This document shows positions 9,184 to 20,206 of a stretch of 64,000 bases of DNA, piece by piece. Each line of letters opens with the position of its first letter. Position 1 is the first letter of the stretch. Under the pieces are notes generated by a model. It was not told the origin of the DNA and made no database searches. It saw only the letters and a program-made list of their open reading frames with translations. The translations under genes and the position numbers were made by a program. Location: contig NZ_JAJLRA010000015.1 of NCBI RefSeq assembly GCF_020991365.1, positions 1 to 64,000 on the forward strand, in the 5' to 3' direction. The stretch comes from Streptacidiphilus sp. ASG 303. GTDB lineage: Bacteria; Actinomycetota; Actinomycetes; Streptomycetales; Streptomycetaceae.

Positions 9184-9218
9184 CGTTTTGCCAAAACGTT
9201 CAGTCGTACCCACACTAA
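9184..9218 (+). promoter_or_regulatory. Promoter with palindromic operator upstream of the second MerR gene
   Basis: A perfect inverted repeat CGTTTTG-C-CAAAACG (9184-9198) overlaps a possible -35 box TTGCCA (9189-9194). CACTAA at 9213-9218 lies 18 bases further on. The rest of the 349-base gap 9011-9359 shows no gene. The AT-rich island stands out sharply in this GC-rich DNA. MerR regulators usually bind between -35 and -10, so autoregulation is possible but unproven. Confidence 0.5.
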
Positions 9219-9359
9219 GGGCACGCGAAACCACTCACGCGGTGGACTTCGCCCGGCGTGCCCAGCGTGGCGATCGTTGACGCGCCCCTGGCGACTGCCT
9301 ACCGTCGGGAGTGTGCCCGGAGTCCGACGGCCCCGGGAGACGAGTGGACGGAGGTCGGC

Positions 9360-10010
9360 GTGAGCAGCACCGGCGACAGTACAGCCGCAGGTGGCTCCAG
9401 CCCCGTCCACCCGGTGCGCGAGGACCGCCGCCAGGTGCGGCGCACCTGGGAGGCGCGCGTGTCCGAGGTCCCCGCAGACCCGTCCCCGCAGGACGACGCG
9501 CATCCCGGCCCGGCCTCGGCCCTCGTCGGGTTCCGCGGTCCGACCGCCTGCGCCGCGGCCGGCATCACCTACCGGCAGCTCGACTACTGGGCCCGGACCG
9601 GGCTCGTCGAGCCGAGCGTCCGCCCGGCCCAGGGCTCCGGCAGCCAGCGGCTCTACAGCTTCCGCGACATCCTCATCCTCAAGATCGTCAAGCGGCTCCT
9701 GGACGCGGGCGTCTCCCTGCAGAACATCCGAGTGGCCGTCACCCATCTGCGCTCCCGCGGTATCGCGGACCTCACCGGCGTCACGCTCATGAGCGACGGC
9801 GCCACCGTCTACGAGTGCACCTCGCCGCACGAGGTCGTCGACCTGCTCCAGGGCGGCCAGGGCGTCTTCGGGATCGCCGTGGGCGCGGTCTGGCGCGAGC
9901 TCGAGGGCTCGCTCGGCAGGCTCCACGCCGAGCGGACGGACACCGGCGAGACCCTGGTCGCCGACGACCCGGGCGACGAACTGGCCCGCCGCCGCATCCG
10001 CGCCGTCTGA
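9360..10010 (+). CDS. MerR family transcriptional regulator
   Basis: 216 residues. An approximately 55-residue unstructured leader precedes a MerR domain starting at GFRGPTACAAAGITYRQLDY (winged helix, about residues 58-130) and a ligand-independent C-terminal part (IADLTGVTLMSDGATVYECT, VVDLLQGGQGVFGIAVG). This C-terminal pattern matches Rv1830, the second MerR in the conserved garA block. No cysteine effector site is visible. The GTG at 9360 follows ACGGAGGT by 5 bases; earlier in-frame starts have none. The targets are unknown. Confidence 0.85.
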   Translation: MSSTGDSTAAGGSSPVHPVREDRRQVRRTWEARVSEVPADPSPQDDAHPGPASALVGFRGPTACAAAGITYRQLDYWARTGLVEPSVRPAQGSGSQRLYSFRDILILKIVKRLLDAGVSLQNIRVAVTHLRSRGIADLTGVTLMSDGATVYECTSPHEVVDLLQGGQGVFGIAVGAVWRELEGSLGRLHAERTDTGETLVADDPGDELARRRIRAV

Positions 10011-10294
10011 CCCGCTCCCCGCGCCCCCGGCCCCGTCCTGCGGGCGCTGCGCCCCGCGAGCCCCGTTCCGCGAGCCCCGTTCCGAAGGCCCCGCTCCGCG
10101 CGGCCGCCGTCCGGACCGCCCCGTGGCCGCCCCGGGCGCGGCCCGCGCGTCCGTACCGTGCCCGCCCGGTGCGCGTCCGGCAGGCGGCGCGACCCGCCCC
10201 GGCGGTCGTGCCCGACCGAGCGGCCCTGGCGGCCAGGCCCCGCAGGGAACCGTCCCGCGCCCGGGAGCGTCCGCAGCCGTGGAGGAGGACCACG
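10011..10294. other. Intergenic region with no gene seen
   Basis: 284 bases between the MerR and SanA-like genes. It holds a short direct repeat (CGAGCCCCGTTCCG, twice near 10055-10085) and no convincing coding frame. Long frames run through it on both strands only because GC-rich DNA has few stops. Confidence 0.5.
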
Positions 10295-11137
10295 GTGCGG
10301 CGGCGGGAGGAAGCGGTGGGCGTGGCGGGACGTCGGTCGAAGCGGCCGGACCGGCCCGGCAGGGGAGCGGCCCCCGCCGGGCCCGGCCTCCGGGCGGCCC
10401 GCGGGCCCGCCGCGCGGCTGCGGGCCCCCGCCGCCGCGGCGGCCGCACGGGTGCGCCGCCTCCTCGCCACCCGGCGGGGCCGCCGCCGGGCCCTGCGGGC
10501 GCTGGTGGCGCTCTGCACCGCCGCCCTCCTCCCCGCCACCTGGCTCTGGCTCACGGCGGGCGACCGCGTCCGCACCGAGGCCACGGTGCCGTCCGAGCCG
10601 GTCGCGGTCGTCTTCGGCGCGGGCCTCCTCTCCGGCCGCCCCTCGCCATACCTGGCGAACCGGGTCCACACCGCCGCCCGGCTGTACCGGGCGGGCCGGG
10701 TGCAGGCGGTCCTGGTGACCGGTGACAACAGCACCACCGACTACGACGAGCCGACCGCTATGCGCGACCAGCTCCGCCGCGAGGGCGTCCCCGCGGTCCG
10801 CATCGTCCTGGACTACGCCGGCTTCGACACCTGGGACTCCTGCACCAGGGCGCACCGGATCTTCGGCGTCGACCGGGCGGTGCTGGTCAGTCAGGACTTC
10901 CACATCCGCCGCGCGCTCGCCCTGTGCCGCGCGGCGGGCATCGACTCCTACGGCGTCGGCGTCGCCGAGCCGCACGACGCCACCTGGTACTACGGCGGGG
11001 TGCGCGAGCTGGCCGCGGCCGGCAAGGCCGCGGTCGACGCCGCCGTCCGGCCGGACCCGCACTTCCTCGGCCCCGCCGAGCCCGGCGTCGCACGCGCGCT
11101 GGCCGCGGCCCGCACCGCCGGCGGCCGCAGCCGATAA
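10295..11137 (+). CDS. SanA/YdcF (DUF218) family membrane-anchored protein
   Basis: 280 residues. A highly basic N-terminus of about 75 residues (REEAVGVAGRRSKRPDRP, then RRLLATRRGRRRALRAL) leads into one membrane helix (about 80-100). The outer DUF218 domain contains VVFGAGLLSGRPSPYLANRV, VLVTGDNS, the conserved DYAGFDTWDSC and VLVSQDFHIRRAL. Related proteins (SanA, ElyC, vancomycin high-temperature exclusion) affect envelope integrity, but their chemistry is not established. The GTG start has GGAGGAGG 6 bases upstream. The gene lies six bases before the next upstream GTG of dinB and is probably an independent unit. Confidence 0.82.
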   Translation: MRRREEAVGVAGRRSKRPDRPGRGAAPAGPGLRAARGPAARLRAPAAAAAARVRRLLATRRGRRRALRALVALCTAALLPATWLWLTAGDRVRTEATVPSEPVAVVFGAGLLSGRPSPYLANRVHTAARLYRAGRVQAVLVTGDNSTTDYDEPTAMRDQLRREGVPAVRIVLDYAGFDTWDSCTRAHRIFGVDRAVLVSQDFHIRRALALCRAAGIDSYGVGVAEPHDATWYYGGVRELAAAGKAAVDAAVRPDPHFLGPAEPGVARALAAARTAGGRSR

Positions 11138-11203
11138 CAGGCCGTGGCGCCCCTCGTGCGGCGGGGCCCGGCGACTGTCCGACCGGTGAGGGAGGATCGG
11201 GGG

Positions 11204-12721
11204 GTGCGCTCCCTGCCGACGATCCTGCACCTGGACATGGACGCCTTCTTCGCCTCGGTGGAGCAGGCGGCCAAGCCCAGCCTGCGCGGGAGGCCGGTCG
11301 TGGTGGGCGGCCTCGGCGGGCGCGGCGTGGTCGCCACCGCCTCGTACGAGGCGCGCCGCTTCGGGGTGCACTCGGCGATGGCCATGGCCCACGCCCGGCG
11401 CCTCTGCCCCAACGCGGCCTACCTGGTGCCGCGCTTCGAGCTCTACCGGCAGGTCAGCGAGACCGTCATGGGCCTGCTGCGGCGGCTCTCCCCGCTGGTG
11501 GAGCCGCTCAGCCTGGACGAGGCGTTCGTGGACCTGGAGGCCGGCCCGTACGGGGAGGTGCTGGCCGGTGCCGCGCCCGCCGCCGGCGCCGACCTGGTCC
11601 GGGCGCTGGGCGAGGACCTGCGGGCGGACATCGCGGCCGCCACCGGGCTCACCGGCTCGGTCGGCCTGGCGAGCTGCAAGCTCCTGGCGAAGATCGCCTC
11701 GGAGGAGGCCAAGCCGGACGGCCTGGTCCTGGTCGGGCCGGGCACCGAGCGGGCCGTGCTGGCCCCGATGCCGGCCCGGGCGCTGCCGGGCGTCGGCCCC
11801 GCCACCGCGGAGACGCTGCGGCGGGCCGGCCTGACCACGGTGGGGGACGTCGCCGCCGCGGCGGAGCCGGAGCTGGTGCGGCTGCTGGGCAGGGCGCACG
11901 GGGGCTCGCTCCACGCCATGGCGCTGGGCCTGGACGACCGGCCGGTGGTGGCGGAGCGCGACGCGAAGTCCGTCTCGGTGGAGGACACCTTCGAGGTCGA
12001 CCTGGTGGAGCGGGACCGGATCGTCCGCGAGGTGGACCGGCTGGCGGCGCGGTGCGTGCGCAGGCTGCGCGGGGCGGGCCGGTCGGGCCGCACGGTGGTG
12101 GTGAAGGTGCGGCGGTTCGACTTCAGCACGCTGACCCGCTCGGAGACCCTGCGGGCGCCGACGGACGACCTCTCGGTGATCGCGGAGACCGCCCGGCGGC
12201 TGGTGGAGCAGGTCGACGTGACGGGGGGCGTGCGGCTGCTGGGGGTGGGCGTGTCGGGCCTCGCCGACTTCACGCAGGAGGACCTCTTCGCGCAGGCCGC
12301 CCAGCGCCCCGGGGAGGACGCGGCGGGGCAGGCGCAGGGCGGGGACGCGGCGCACGGGGACGCGGCGTACGGGGGACCGGGGCAGCCGCGGGCCTTCCAC
12401 CCCGGCCGGTCCGCCGCTCCGGACGGGGCGGCTGCCGGCGGTGCGGATGGCTCCGACGACGGGGACGACGGGGACGGGGGCGCGCCGGCGGCCCGGCGGT
12501 GGATGCCGGGGTACGACGTGCACCATGCGGACTTCGGGCCGGGGTGGGTGCAGGGCAGCGGGGTGGGCCGGGTGACGGTCCGCTTCGAGACCCCGGACTC
12601 GCCCCCGGGCCGGGTGCGGACCTTCCGGGTGGACGACCCCGGGCTGCGGCCGGCGCCGCCGGTGCCGCTCGTCGCCTCGGACGGGACGGCCGGCGTGGCC
12701 GCGTCCGGCGGCGGCGACTGA
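11204..12721 (+). CDS. dinB: DNA polymerase IV with C-terminal extension
   Basis: 505 residues. Y-family polymerase for translesion synthesis: catalytic acids in ILHLDMDAFFASVE (Asp11, Asp13) and SLDEAFVDL, the palm/fingers SYEARRFGVHSAM, the helix-hairpin-helix LPGVGPATAETLRRAG, and the little-finger domain to about residue 370. A linker rich in Gly/Asp/Ala follows, and the last about 60 residues (YDVHHADFGPGWVQGSGVGR ... RTFRVDDPGL) resemble the Tudor-like tail of UvrD/PcrA helicases. No beta-clamp motif was confidently found. The GTG at 11204 follows GGGAGG by 8 bases; an upstream GTG at 11144 is possible. The tail may recruit the polymerase to RNA polymerase or DNA (inference). Confidence 0.9.
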   Translation: MRSLPTILHLDMDAFFASVEQAAKPSLRGRPVVVGGLGGRGVVATASYEARRFGVHSAMAMAHARRLCPNAAYLVPRFELYRQVSETVMGLLRRLSPLVEPLSLDEAFVDLEAGPYGEVLAGAAPAAGADLVRALGEDLRADIAAATGLTGSVGLASCKLLAKIASEEAKPDGLVLVGPGTERAVLAPMPARALPGVGPATAETLRRAGLTTVGDVAAAAEPELVRLLGRAHGGSLHAMALGLDDRPVVAERDAKSVSVEDTFEVDLVERDRIVREVDRLAARCVRRLRGAGRSGRTVVVKVRRFDFSTLTRSETLRAPTDDLSVIAETARRLVEQVDVTGGVRLLGVGVSGLADFTQEDLFAQAAQRPGEDAAGQAQGGDAAHGDAAYGGPGQPRAFHPGRSAAPDGAAAGGADGSDDGDDGDGGAPAARRWMPGYDVHHADFGPGWVQGSGVGRVTVRFETPDSPPGRVRTFRVDDPGLRPAPPVPLVASDGTAGVAASGGGD

Positions 12722-12855
12722 CGGGTCCGGCCGGGACCTCGCCCCGCGGCTCCCGACGAGGCCTCGGCGGGAGCCGCGGCACAGGGGCGTCGGTGCGGGG
12801 GCCGTTCCAGGCGGGTCGGGGCGGGTCGGGGGAGCGGGTGCGGCCGGTACGCCGT

Positions 12856-12904
12856 GCGCCCCGCGCGGGGAGTGGGATGCCCTTCCACTCTCCACGCGGG
12901 GCGC
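12856..12904. terminator. Bidirectional terminator between dinB and the MFS gene
   Basis: Outer 10-bp stem GCGCCCCGCG / CGCGGGGCGC continues after one mismatch into an inner stem (GGGAGTGG / CCACTCTCC, one wobble). It sits between convergent genes. Confidence 0.8.
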
Positions 12905-12988
12905 GGTCGGCCCTCGGTGACCCGTCCCTTGGCACCGGGGCCCGTGCGCCGGGGTGTGTCCTCACCCGGCGTCGGTGCGGCGCCCTTG

Positions 12989-14485
12989 TCAGGCGCCGGT
13001 CCTGACCCCCTCGGGGGAAGCCGCCGGCTCGGCGGCGGCGGGCACGGCCCCGGCTGCCGCAGGCGCGGCGCTCGCGGCGGTGGCCGTGCGGCGGATGGCG
13101 AAGGGGACGACGGCGGCGACCAGGCAGCCGACCGCGGTGATCCAGAAGGCGTGGCGGTAGGCGTCCAGGGTGGGCAGCCCGATCGCCGGGATGGTGTCGC
13201 CGGTGAGCACCGCGCCCATGACGGCGGTGCCGATGGCGCCGCCGACGGTGCGGAGCACGGCGTTCATGCCGTTGGCGATGCCGCTCTGCTCGGCGGGCAC
13301 CGCGCCGTTGATGTACGCGGGCATCGCGGCGTAGGCGAGGCCGACCCCGAGGCCGAAGAGCCCGGACGCGGTGTAGACGTCGCCCTCGCGGCCGTGCCGC
13401 AGGGCGAGGTAGCCCATGGCGACCGCGCCCAGCAGGGCGCCGAGGACCAGCGGCAGGCGCGGGCCGCGGCGGGCGATGAGCAGGGCGCCCACCGGGGCGG
13501 CGACCAGGCTGCCGAGGGCGGAGGGCAGCAGCATCACGCCGGCGTGCAGCACGGTGGCGGAGAAGCCGTAGCCGACCTTGGCGGGGGTCTGCGCGAAGTC
13601 GCTGATCACCATGAACGAGCCGTACATGCCGAAGCCGACGAGCAGGCCCGAGAGGTTGGTGAAGGCCACCGCCGGGCGGGCCATCATCGACATGTCGACC
13701 AGCGGGTGGGCGACCTTGAGTTCCAGGGCGACCCAGGCGGCCGCGACCACCGCGGCCACGGCGAACAGGCCGAGGGTGCGGCCGGAGGTCCAGCCCCAGC
13801 CGTTGCCCTGGCTGACGGCGACCAGGAGGGCGGAGAGCCAGGCCGCCAGGGTGAGGGCGCCGAGCGGGTCGGCGCCGCCGGCGCGGTCGACGACGGGGTC
13901 GGAGGGGACGCGCAGCGCGACCAGCAGGAGGGCGACGAGCCCGAAGGCCAGGCCCATCCAGAAGATCGACTTGTAGCTCCAGTGCTCGATGAGCAGGCCG
14001 GTGGCGACGAGGCCGAGGCCGCTGCCGACGCCCATGCTGGCGCTGATCAGCGCGACGCCGCCGGTGACCTTCCGCGGGGGCAGCTCGTCGCGGACGATGC
14101 TGATGGCCAGCGGCAGCACACCGCCGCCGGCGCCCTGCAGGACCCGGGCGACGACCAGCCAGCCGAAGGAGTGGGTGGCGACGGCGATCCCGGAGCCGGC
14201 CACCAGGCCGGCGAGGGAGAGGAGCAGGACGGGCTTGCGGCCGCGCAGGTCGCCGAAGCGGCCGAGCAGCGGGGTGAGGACCGCCGCGGCCAGGAGGTTG
14301 GCCGTCATCAGCCAGGTGATGCTGGACCCGGTGGCGTGGAGCTCGCGGGCCAGGGACGGCAGGATCGGCACCACCGCGGTCTGCACCACGGAGAAGGCCA
14401 GCATGGCGAGGACGAGGGCGGGCAGCACCCGCCCGCTTCCCTGCTGCACGGGGGCCGTGGCGGCGGGCTGGGGTGCCTCACTCAC
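12989..14485 (-). CDS. MFS transporter, DHA2 (14-helix) drug exporter type
   Basis: 498 residues with about 14 membrane segments. The conserved loop-2 motif is present (GRFGDLRGRKPVLL, about residues 74-87), as is the helix-5 motif C of antiporters (SASMGVGSGLGLVATGLL). It belongs to the EmrB/QacA-like group that expels hydrophobic or cationic compounds by proton antiport. The GTG start has GGGAGGAAG 5-6 bases upstream. A conspicuous AT-richer promoter and inverted repeat lie upstream, but no regulator gene is adjacent, so control would be from elsewhere. The substrate is not predictable from sequence. Confidence 0.87.
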   Translation of the reverse strand: MSEAPQPAATAPVQQGSGRVLPALVLAMLAFSVVQTAVVPILPSLARELHATGSSITWLMTANLLAAAVLTPLLGRFGDLRGRKPVLLLSLAGLVAGSGIAVATHSFGWLVVARVLQGAGGGVLPLAISIVRDELPPRKVTGGVALISASMGVGSGLGLVATGLLIEHWSYKSIFWMGLAFGLVALLLVALRVPSDPVVDRAGGADPLGALTLAAWLSALLVAVSQGNGWGWTSGRTLGLFAVAAVVAAAWVALELKVAHPLVDMSMMARPAVAFTNLSGLLVGFGMYGSFMVISDFAQTPAKVGYGFSATVLHAGVMLLPSALGSLVAAPVGALLIARRGPRLPLVLGALLGAVAMGYLALRHGREGDVYTASGLFGLGVGLAYAAMPAYINGAVPAEQSGIANGMNAVLRTVGGAIGTAVMGAVLTGDTIPAIGLPTLDAYRHAFWITAVGCLVAAVVPFAIRRTATAASAAPAAAGAVPAAAEPAASPEGVRTGA

Positions 14486-14537
14486 GGGTCTTCCTCCCAG
14501 AAGTCATAGTCGTTCATGCCCATTAAGCTTGAAGTGG

Positions 14538-14573
14538 TGAAGCAATCGTGCGGAAGTTGCTTCAGCGTGTCAA
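14538..14573 (-). promoter_or_regulatory. Promoter and operator-like inverted repeat for the MFS gene
   Basis: On the minus strand TTGACA (14568-14573) is followed after 17 bases by CACGAT (14545-14550). A perfect repeat TGAAGCAA-(11)-TTGCTTCA (14538-14545 and 14557-14564) spans the space between -35 and -10, so a dimeric repressor could block it. A further TTGAAG-like half site lies at 14529-14534. Confidence 0.6.
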
Positions 14574-14598
14574 ATTTCAAAGTATGAAGTTTAGGTAA

Positions 14599-14640
14599 AG
14601 CGAAGCCCGCGGCCAGGAGGTCCTGGCCGCGGGCTTCGCT
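14599..14640. terminator. Very strong terminator downstream of the PRC-barrel gene
   Basis: A perfect 20-bp inverted repeat (14599-14618 with 14621-14640, two-base centre). Read leftward it runs into TTTACCTAAA, serving the minus-strand gene that ends at 14671. Confidence 0.9.
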
Positions 14641-14670
14641 GCTGCGGGGGATCGGGGGATCGGGGGCCGG

Positions 14671-16005
14671 TCAGCCGATCGGCTGATCGCGCTGCGAGAC
14701 CGGGCCCGAGCCGTTGTACTGCACGACGTGCGGGGGCTCCTGCGGGCCGCCCGCGGCGCCGTGACCGTACACCTGTCCCTGTCCCTGTCCCTGGCCGCCG
14801 GCCTGCTCCGGCGTGCCGGACGCACCCGCCGGGCCCCGGCCCTCGGCTCCCGCGTCGCCGCCGTCGTGCACCTTCACCTGCTCGCGGCGCAGCTGCGTGC
14901 GGACGACCTCCTCGTGCGTGACGCGCTCGACGACCAGCCGCACCCGCTCGATCGGCACCATCCGCTTGCGGACCACCGGGCGCTCCTCGCGCAGGGTGAC
15001 CTCCTCCACGGCCTCCGCGATGTCCTCCTCGCTCATCCCCGCGAGCTCGGCCTCGCCCACCGGCACCCGCTCGACCCGGACCCGCTCGCGGACCACCGGG
15101 ATACGGCGCTCCACCTCCTCGGTCACCACGTACTTGCGCAGCCGGGCGGTGCCGAGGACGTGCCACTCCGTGCCGACGTCCACCCGCTCCTCGCGGCAGA
15201 CCACGTCGAGGTGGGAGGGGCCGGGGGCGGCCGCCGCCCGGACCTGGCCCTGCTCCGCCGGAGCGGCCTGCTCGCGCCGCGGGTGCTCCTGCAAGGAGGG
15301 GGCCTGCACGGAGGGGGCCTGCGCGGCGGGGGCCTGGACGGTGGGCGCCTCGGCGAAGCGGGGCGCCGGGTGGACGTGCTCGGCCGCCGGCCGCACCGCC
15401 TGGGCCGTCTGCTGGGGCTGGTACGTCTCGACGGGCCGCGCCTCCTGGGGCCGGTACTCCTGCACGGGCTGCGGCTGCGGCTGCGGCTGCGGCTGCGCTT
15501 GGGCGTAGGGCTGGGGCTGCGCCTGGTGCTGGGGCGCCTGCACCTGGGCCTGCGCCGCCTGGGCCTGCTGCTGGTACGCCTGGTGCGGCGGCTCGGCCGC
15601 CGCGCCGCGGGCGTCCGGCGCGGGGCTGGCGGCGGGCACGGCGCCGAACTCCCGGTCGGGGGCGTGGGGGGCGCCCTGCGCGGGCCGGCCGCCGGGGGCG
15701 TCGAGGCCGTAGTAGCGGTAGAGCTGCAGTTCCTGCGCGGGGGAGAGGTGCTGGCCCGCGCCGAAGTCCGGCGACTCCTTGACGAGGGACTTCTCGTACG
15801 GCACCCGCAGCTGGTCGCCCGAGAACTCGCTCGCGTTCAGGGGGACGAAGGCGTCGCGGCCGAAGACGCCGGTGCGCACGGCTGCCCACTCGGGACGTCC
15901 GGTGGCGTCGTCGAGGTACACCTCGTCCACGGTGCCGATCTTGTCCCCGTTCCGGTCGACGGCCTTGTGGCCGATCAGGTCCCGCGGATCGATGTCGGTC
16001 TGCAC
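14671..16005 (-). CDS. PRC-barrel and DUF2382 domain protein
   Basis: 444 residues. Residues about 1-75 form a PRC-barrel (LIGHKAVDRNGDKIGTVDEV). A long Gln/Pro/Ala linker follows, with QPQPQPQPQP and similar repeats (about 130-270). DUF2382 occupies about 280-410 (RLRKYVVTEEVERRIPVVRE, VTLREERPVVRKRM). The tail carries a GQGQGQGQ tract. Such proteins are common in actinobacteria and Deinococcus-like bacteria and are often linked to stress, but no activity is proven. The GTG start at 16005 follows CTGGAGGA by 5 bases. The CTGTCC and GGCTGC repeats that code for the low-complexity tracts are prone to slippage, so length may vary between strains. Confidence 0.85.
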   Translation of the reverse strand: MQTDIDPRDLIGHKAVDRNGDKIGTVDEVYLDDATGRPEWAAVRTGVFGRDAFVPLNASEFSGDQLRVPYEKSLVKESPDFGAGQHLSPAQELQLYRYYGLDAPGGRPAQGAPHAPDREFGAVPAASPAPDARGAAAEPPHQAYQQQAQAAQAQVQAPQHQAQPQPYAQAQPQPQPQPQPVQEYRPQEARPVETYQPQQTAQAVRPAAEHVHPAPRFAEAPTVQAPAAQAPSVQAPSLQEHPRREQAAPAEQGQVRAAAAPGPSHLDVVCREERVDVGTEWHVLGTARLRKYVVTEEVERRIPVVRERVRVERVPVGEAELAGMSEEDIAEAVEEVTLREERPVVRKRMVPIERVRLVVERVTHEEVVRTQLRREQVKVHDGGDAGAEGRGPAGASGTPEQAGGQGQGQGQVYGHGAAGGPQEPPHVVQYNGSGPVSQRDQPIG

Positions 16006-16254
16006 GGTTCCTCCAGTGCAATTTCCCGGCATGCGCCGGCGGCCCCGGGCGCCGGGGCGGCGAATGAGTGGCAGGCGGTCACACCGCCAATTCACACAAA
16101 AATGCATATTCCGCCCGATGTCGACCCGGGGAGGGCCGTGCGGGATTCCGGTGGACCGTTCGGGGGTAGGCGTGCGGCTCCACCAGCGGCGCTCCGTGTA
16201 CGGGCGGGCCCGGACGGGAGGCGGGCGAGCCGGGGCGTGCGGGCGCGCCGCTGG

Positions 16255-16260
16255 TAGTGT
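16255..16260 (+). promoter_or_regulatory. Probable -10 element of the gcvP leader
   Basis: TAGTGT followed by GGGATCG places a transcription start near 16267, just upstream of the riboswitch. The surrounding gap 16006-16281 has no gene and must also hold the leftward promoter of the PRC-barrel gene. Confidence 0.45.
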
Positions 16261-16281
16261 GGGATCGACCGTCGAGCCCGT

Positions 16282-16528
16282 TCGGGAGAGTCCTCACGCC
16301 CCCGCCCCGGCGGGAGCAGGGCGCCGAAGGAGCAACTCCTCCCCGGAATCTCTCAGGCATCCGTACCGGACGGGCGAGGTCACTCTGGAAAGCAGGGAAG
16401 GGTGCGGCCGGCACAGGCGCCGGCGGCCGGTCCCTCACCGACGGTGCAAGCCGGCGGGCGCGGGCGCGGGGGTGTTCCCCCGGGCGCGGGTGCGCGGCGA
16501 AGCTCTCAGGTTCCGATGACAGAGGGGG
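16282..16528 (+). ncRNA. Tandem glycine riboswitch
   Basis: Two aptamers in series precede gcvP. Aptamer 1 (about 16282-16389) has CGGGAGAGTCC, GCCGAAGGAGCAA, AATCTCTCAGGCA and GAGGTCACTCTGGA. Aptamer 2 (about 16390-16528) has CACCGACGGTGCAAGCCGG, GCGAAGCTCTCAGGTTCC and ATGACAGAGGGGGA. These are the hallmark conserved blocks of glycine riboswitches, which bind glycine and usually switch on glycine cleavage genes. About 105 bases separate it from the gcvP start. Boundaries are approximate; the expression platform was not resolved. Confidence 0.93.
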
Positions 16529-16632
16529 AGGCCGTCCGGGCCCGCACGCGCCGGCCGCCGGCCCCGCAGGACGCCGGCGCACCGTACGCGCGCGAGCCCC
16601 CACCGGTCCGTGACCAGGAGGCCTCAAGCGCC

Positions 16633-19554
<2,922 letters not shown>

Positions 19555-19562
19555 CCCGGCAG

Positions 19563-19591
19563 GCCCCGGGGGTCCCGCGGACCCCCGGGGC
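19563..19591 (+). terminator. gcvP terminator
   Basis: Perfect 13-bp stem GCCCCGGGGGTCC / GGACCCCCGGGGC with a three-base loop, starting 8 bases after the stop codon. Confidence 0.85.
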
Positions 19592-19595
19592 GCAC

Positions 19596-19636
19596 GGAGG
19601 GGCGGGGCGGCGCGTGGTGCGCCGTCCCGCCCCTTC
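19596..19636 (-). terminator. Second hairpin, likely terminator of the DUF5999 gene
   Basis: An 18-bp stem with two G-T wobbles (19596-19613 with 19619-19636, five-base loop). It lies just past the end of the leftward DUF5999 gene. Confidence 0.75.
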
Positions 19637-19651
19637 CCGCAACCGCGCGCC

Positions 19652-19849
19652 TCAGCGTGCGCCCGCGCCGGCCAGCGGGCGGTGGGGTGCGATCACCCGG
19701 CCGTCCGGCAGGAGCTCGCCGGTGTCGTCGAAGACCAGCACGCCGTTGCACAGCAGGCTCCAGCCCTGCTCGGGGTGGCAGGCCACGGTCAGGGCGGCCT
19801 CGCGGTCCGGGGAGTCGGCCGACGGGCACTCGGGTCGGTGCTGGCACAT
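19652..19849 (-). CDS. DUF5999 family small protein
   Basis: 65 residues beginning MCQHRPECPSADSPDREAA and containing HPEQGWSLLCNGVLVFDDTG and ELLPDGR. This is the DUF5999 family, common in Streptomyces and of unknown function. Two N-terminal cysteines (MCQH, PEC) and one in LLCNG could bind a metal, but this is speculation. CGAGGG lies about 6 bases before the ATG. The palindrome GTGAGC-CGTCC-GCTCAC at 19931-19947 lies about 80 bases upstream and could be an operator. Confidence 0.85.
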   Translation of the reverse strand: MCQHRPECPSADSPDREAALTVACHPEQGWSLLCNGVLVFDDTGELLPDGRVIAPHRPLAGAGAR

Positions 19850-20206
19850 GTCGTACCCTCGCTTCGCAGGTTTCCGGTCACCGCGCGGCGGCCCGCAGCC
19901 CCGGTGCCGGGGATCACGCCCCCGGCAGGTGTGAGCCGTCCGCTCACGGGGTAGGACATTGGGCCCTCCGCGCTGGTTCCCAGTGTCTGCATCCGGGGAC
20001 CGTCCCGCAGCCGTTTGGTGACACGCGCCACACGCCCGCGCCGCCGGACCACCCGTCGGGGTGGCCCCGGCGTCCCCGGACCACCCGGAAGGACCCCCGC
20101 GTCCTGGTCCGTCCGGAGGGGTGCGGGAGGGCCCGTCAGCAGGGGGCGGGCAGGGCCCGTCCGGGCGGGGGCGGCGGCCCGGCGCGCGCCGGACCCCCGC
20201 CCCGCG
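19850..20206. other. Intergenic region with one palindrome
   Basis: 357 bases between two leftward genes. The only structure I see is GTGAGC-CGTCC-GCTCAC at 19931-19947, a perfect 6-5-6 repeat. No coding frame resembles a known family. Confidence 0.5.

Noticed and set aside
9809-12895. A 1028-codon minus-strand frame opposite MerR, SanA-like and dinB
   Set aside because: It is antisense to three well-supported genes and has the Arg/Ala/Gly-rich look of GC-driven shadow frames.
15460-15500. GGCTGC repeats considered as a CRISPR or minisatellite locus
   Set aside because: They lie in frame inside the PRC-barrel gene and encode a QP linker; there are no spacers.
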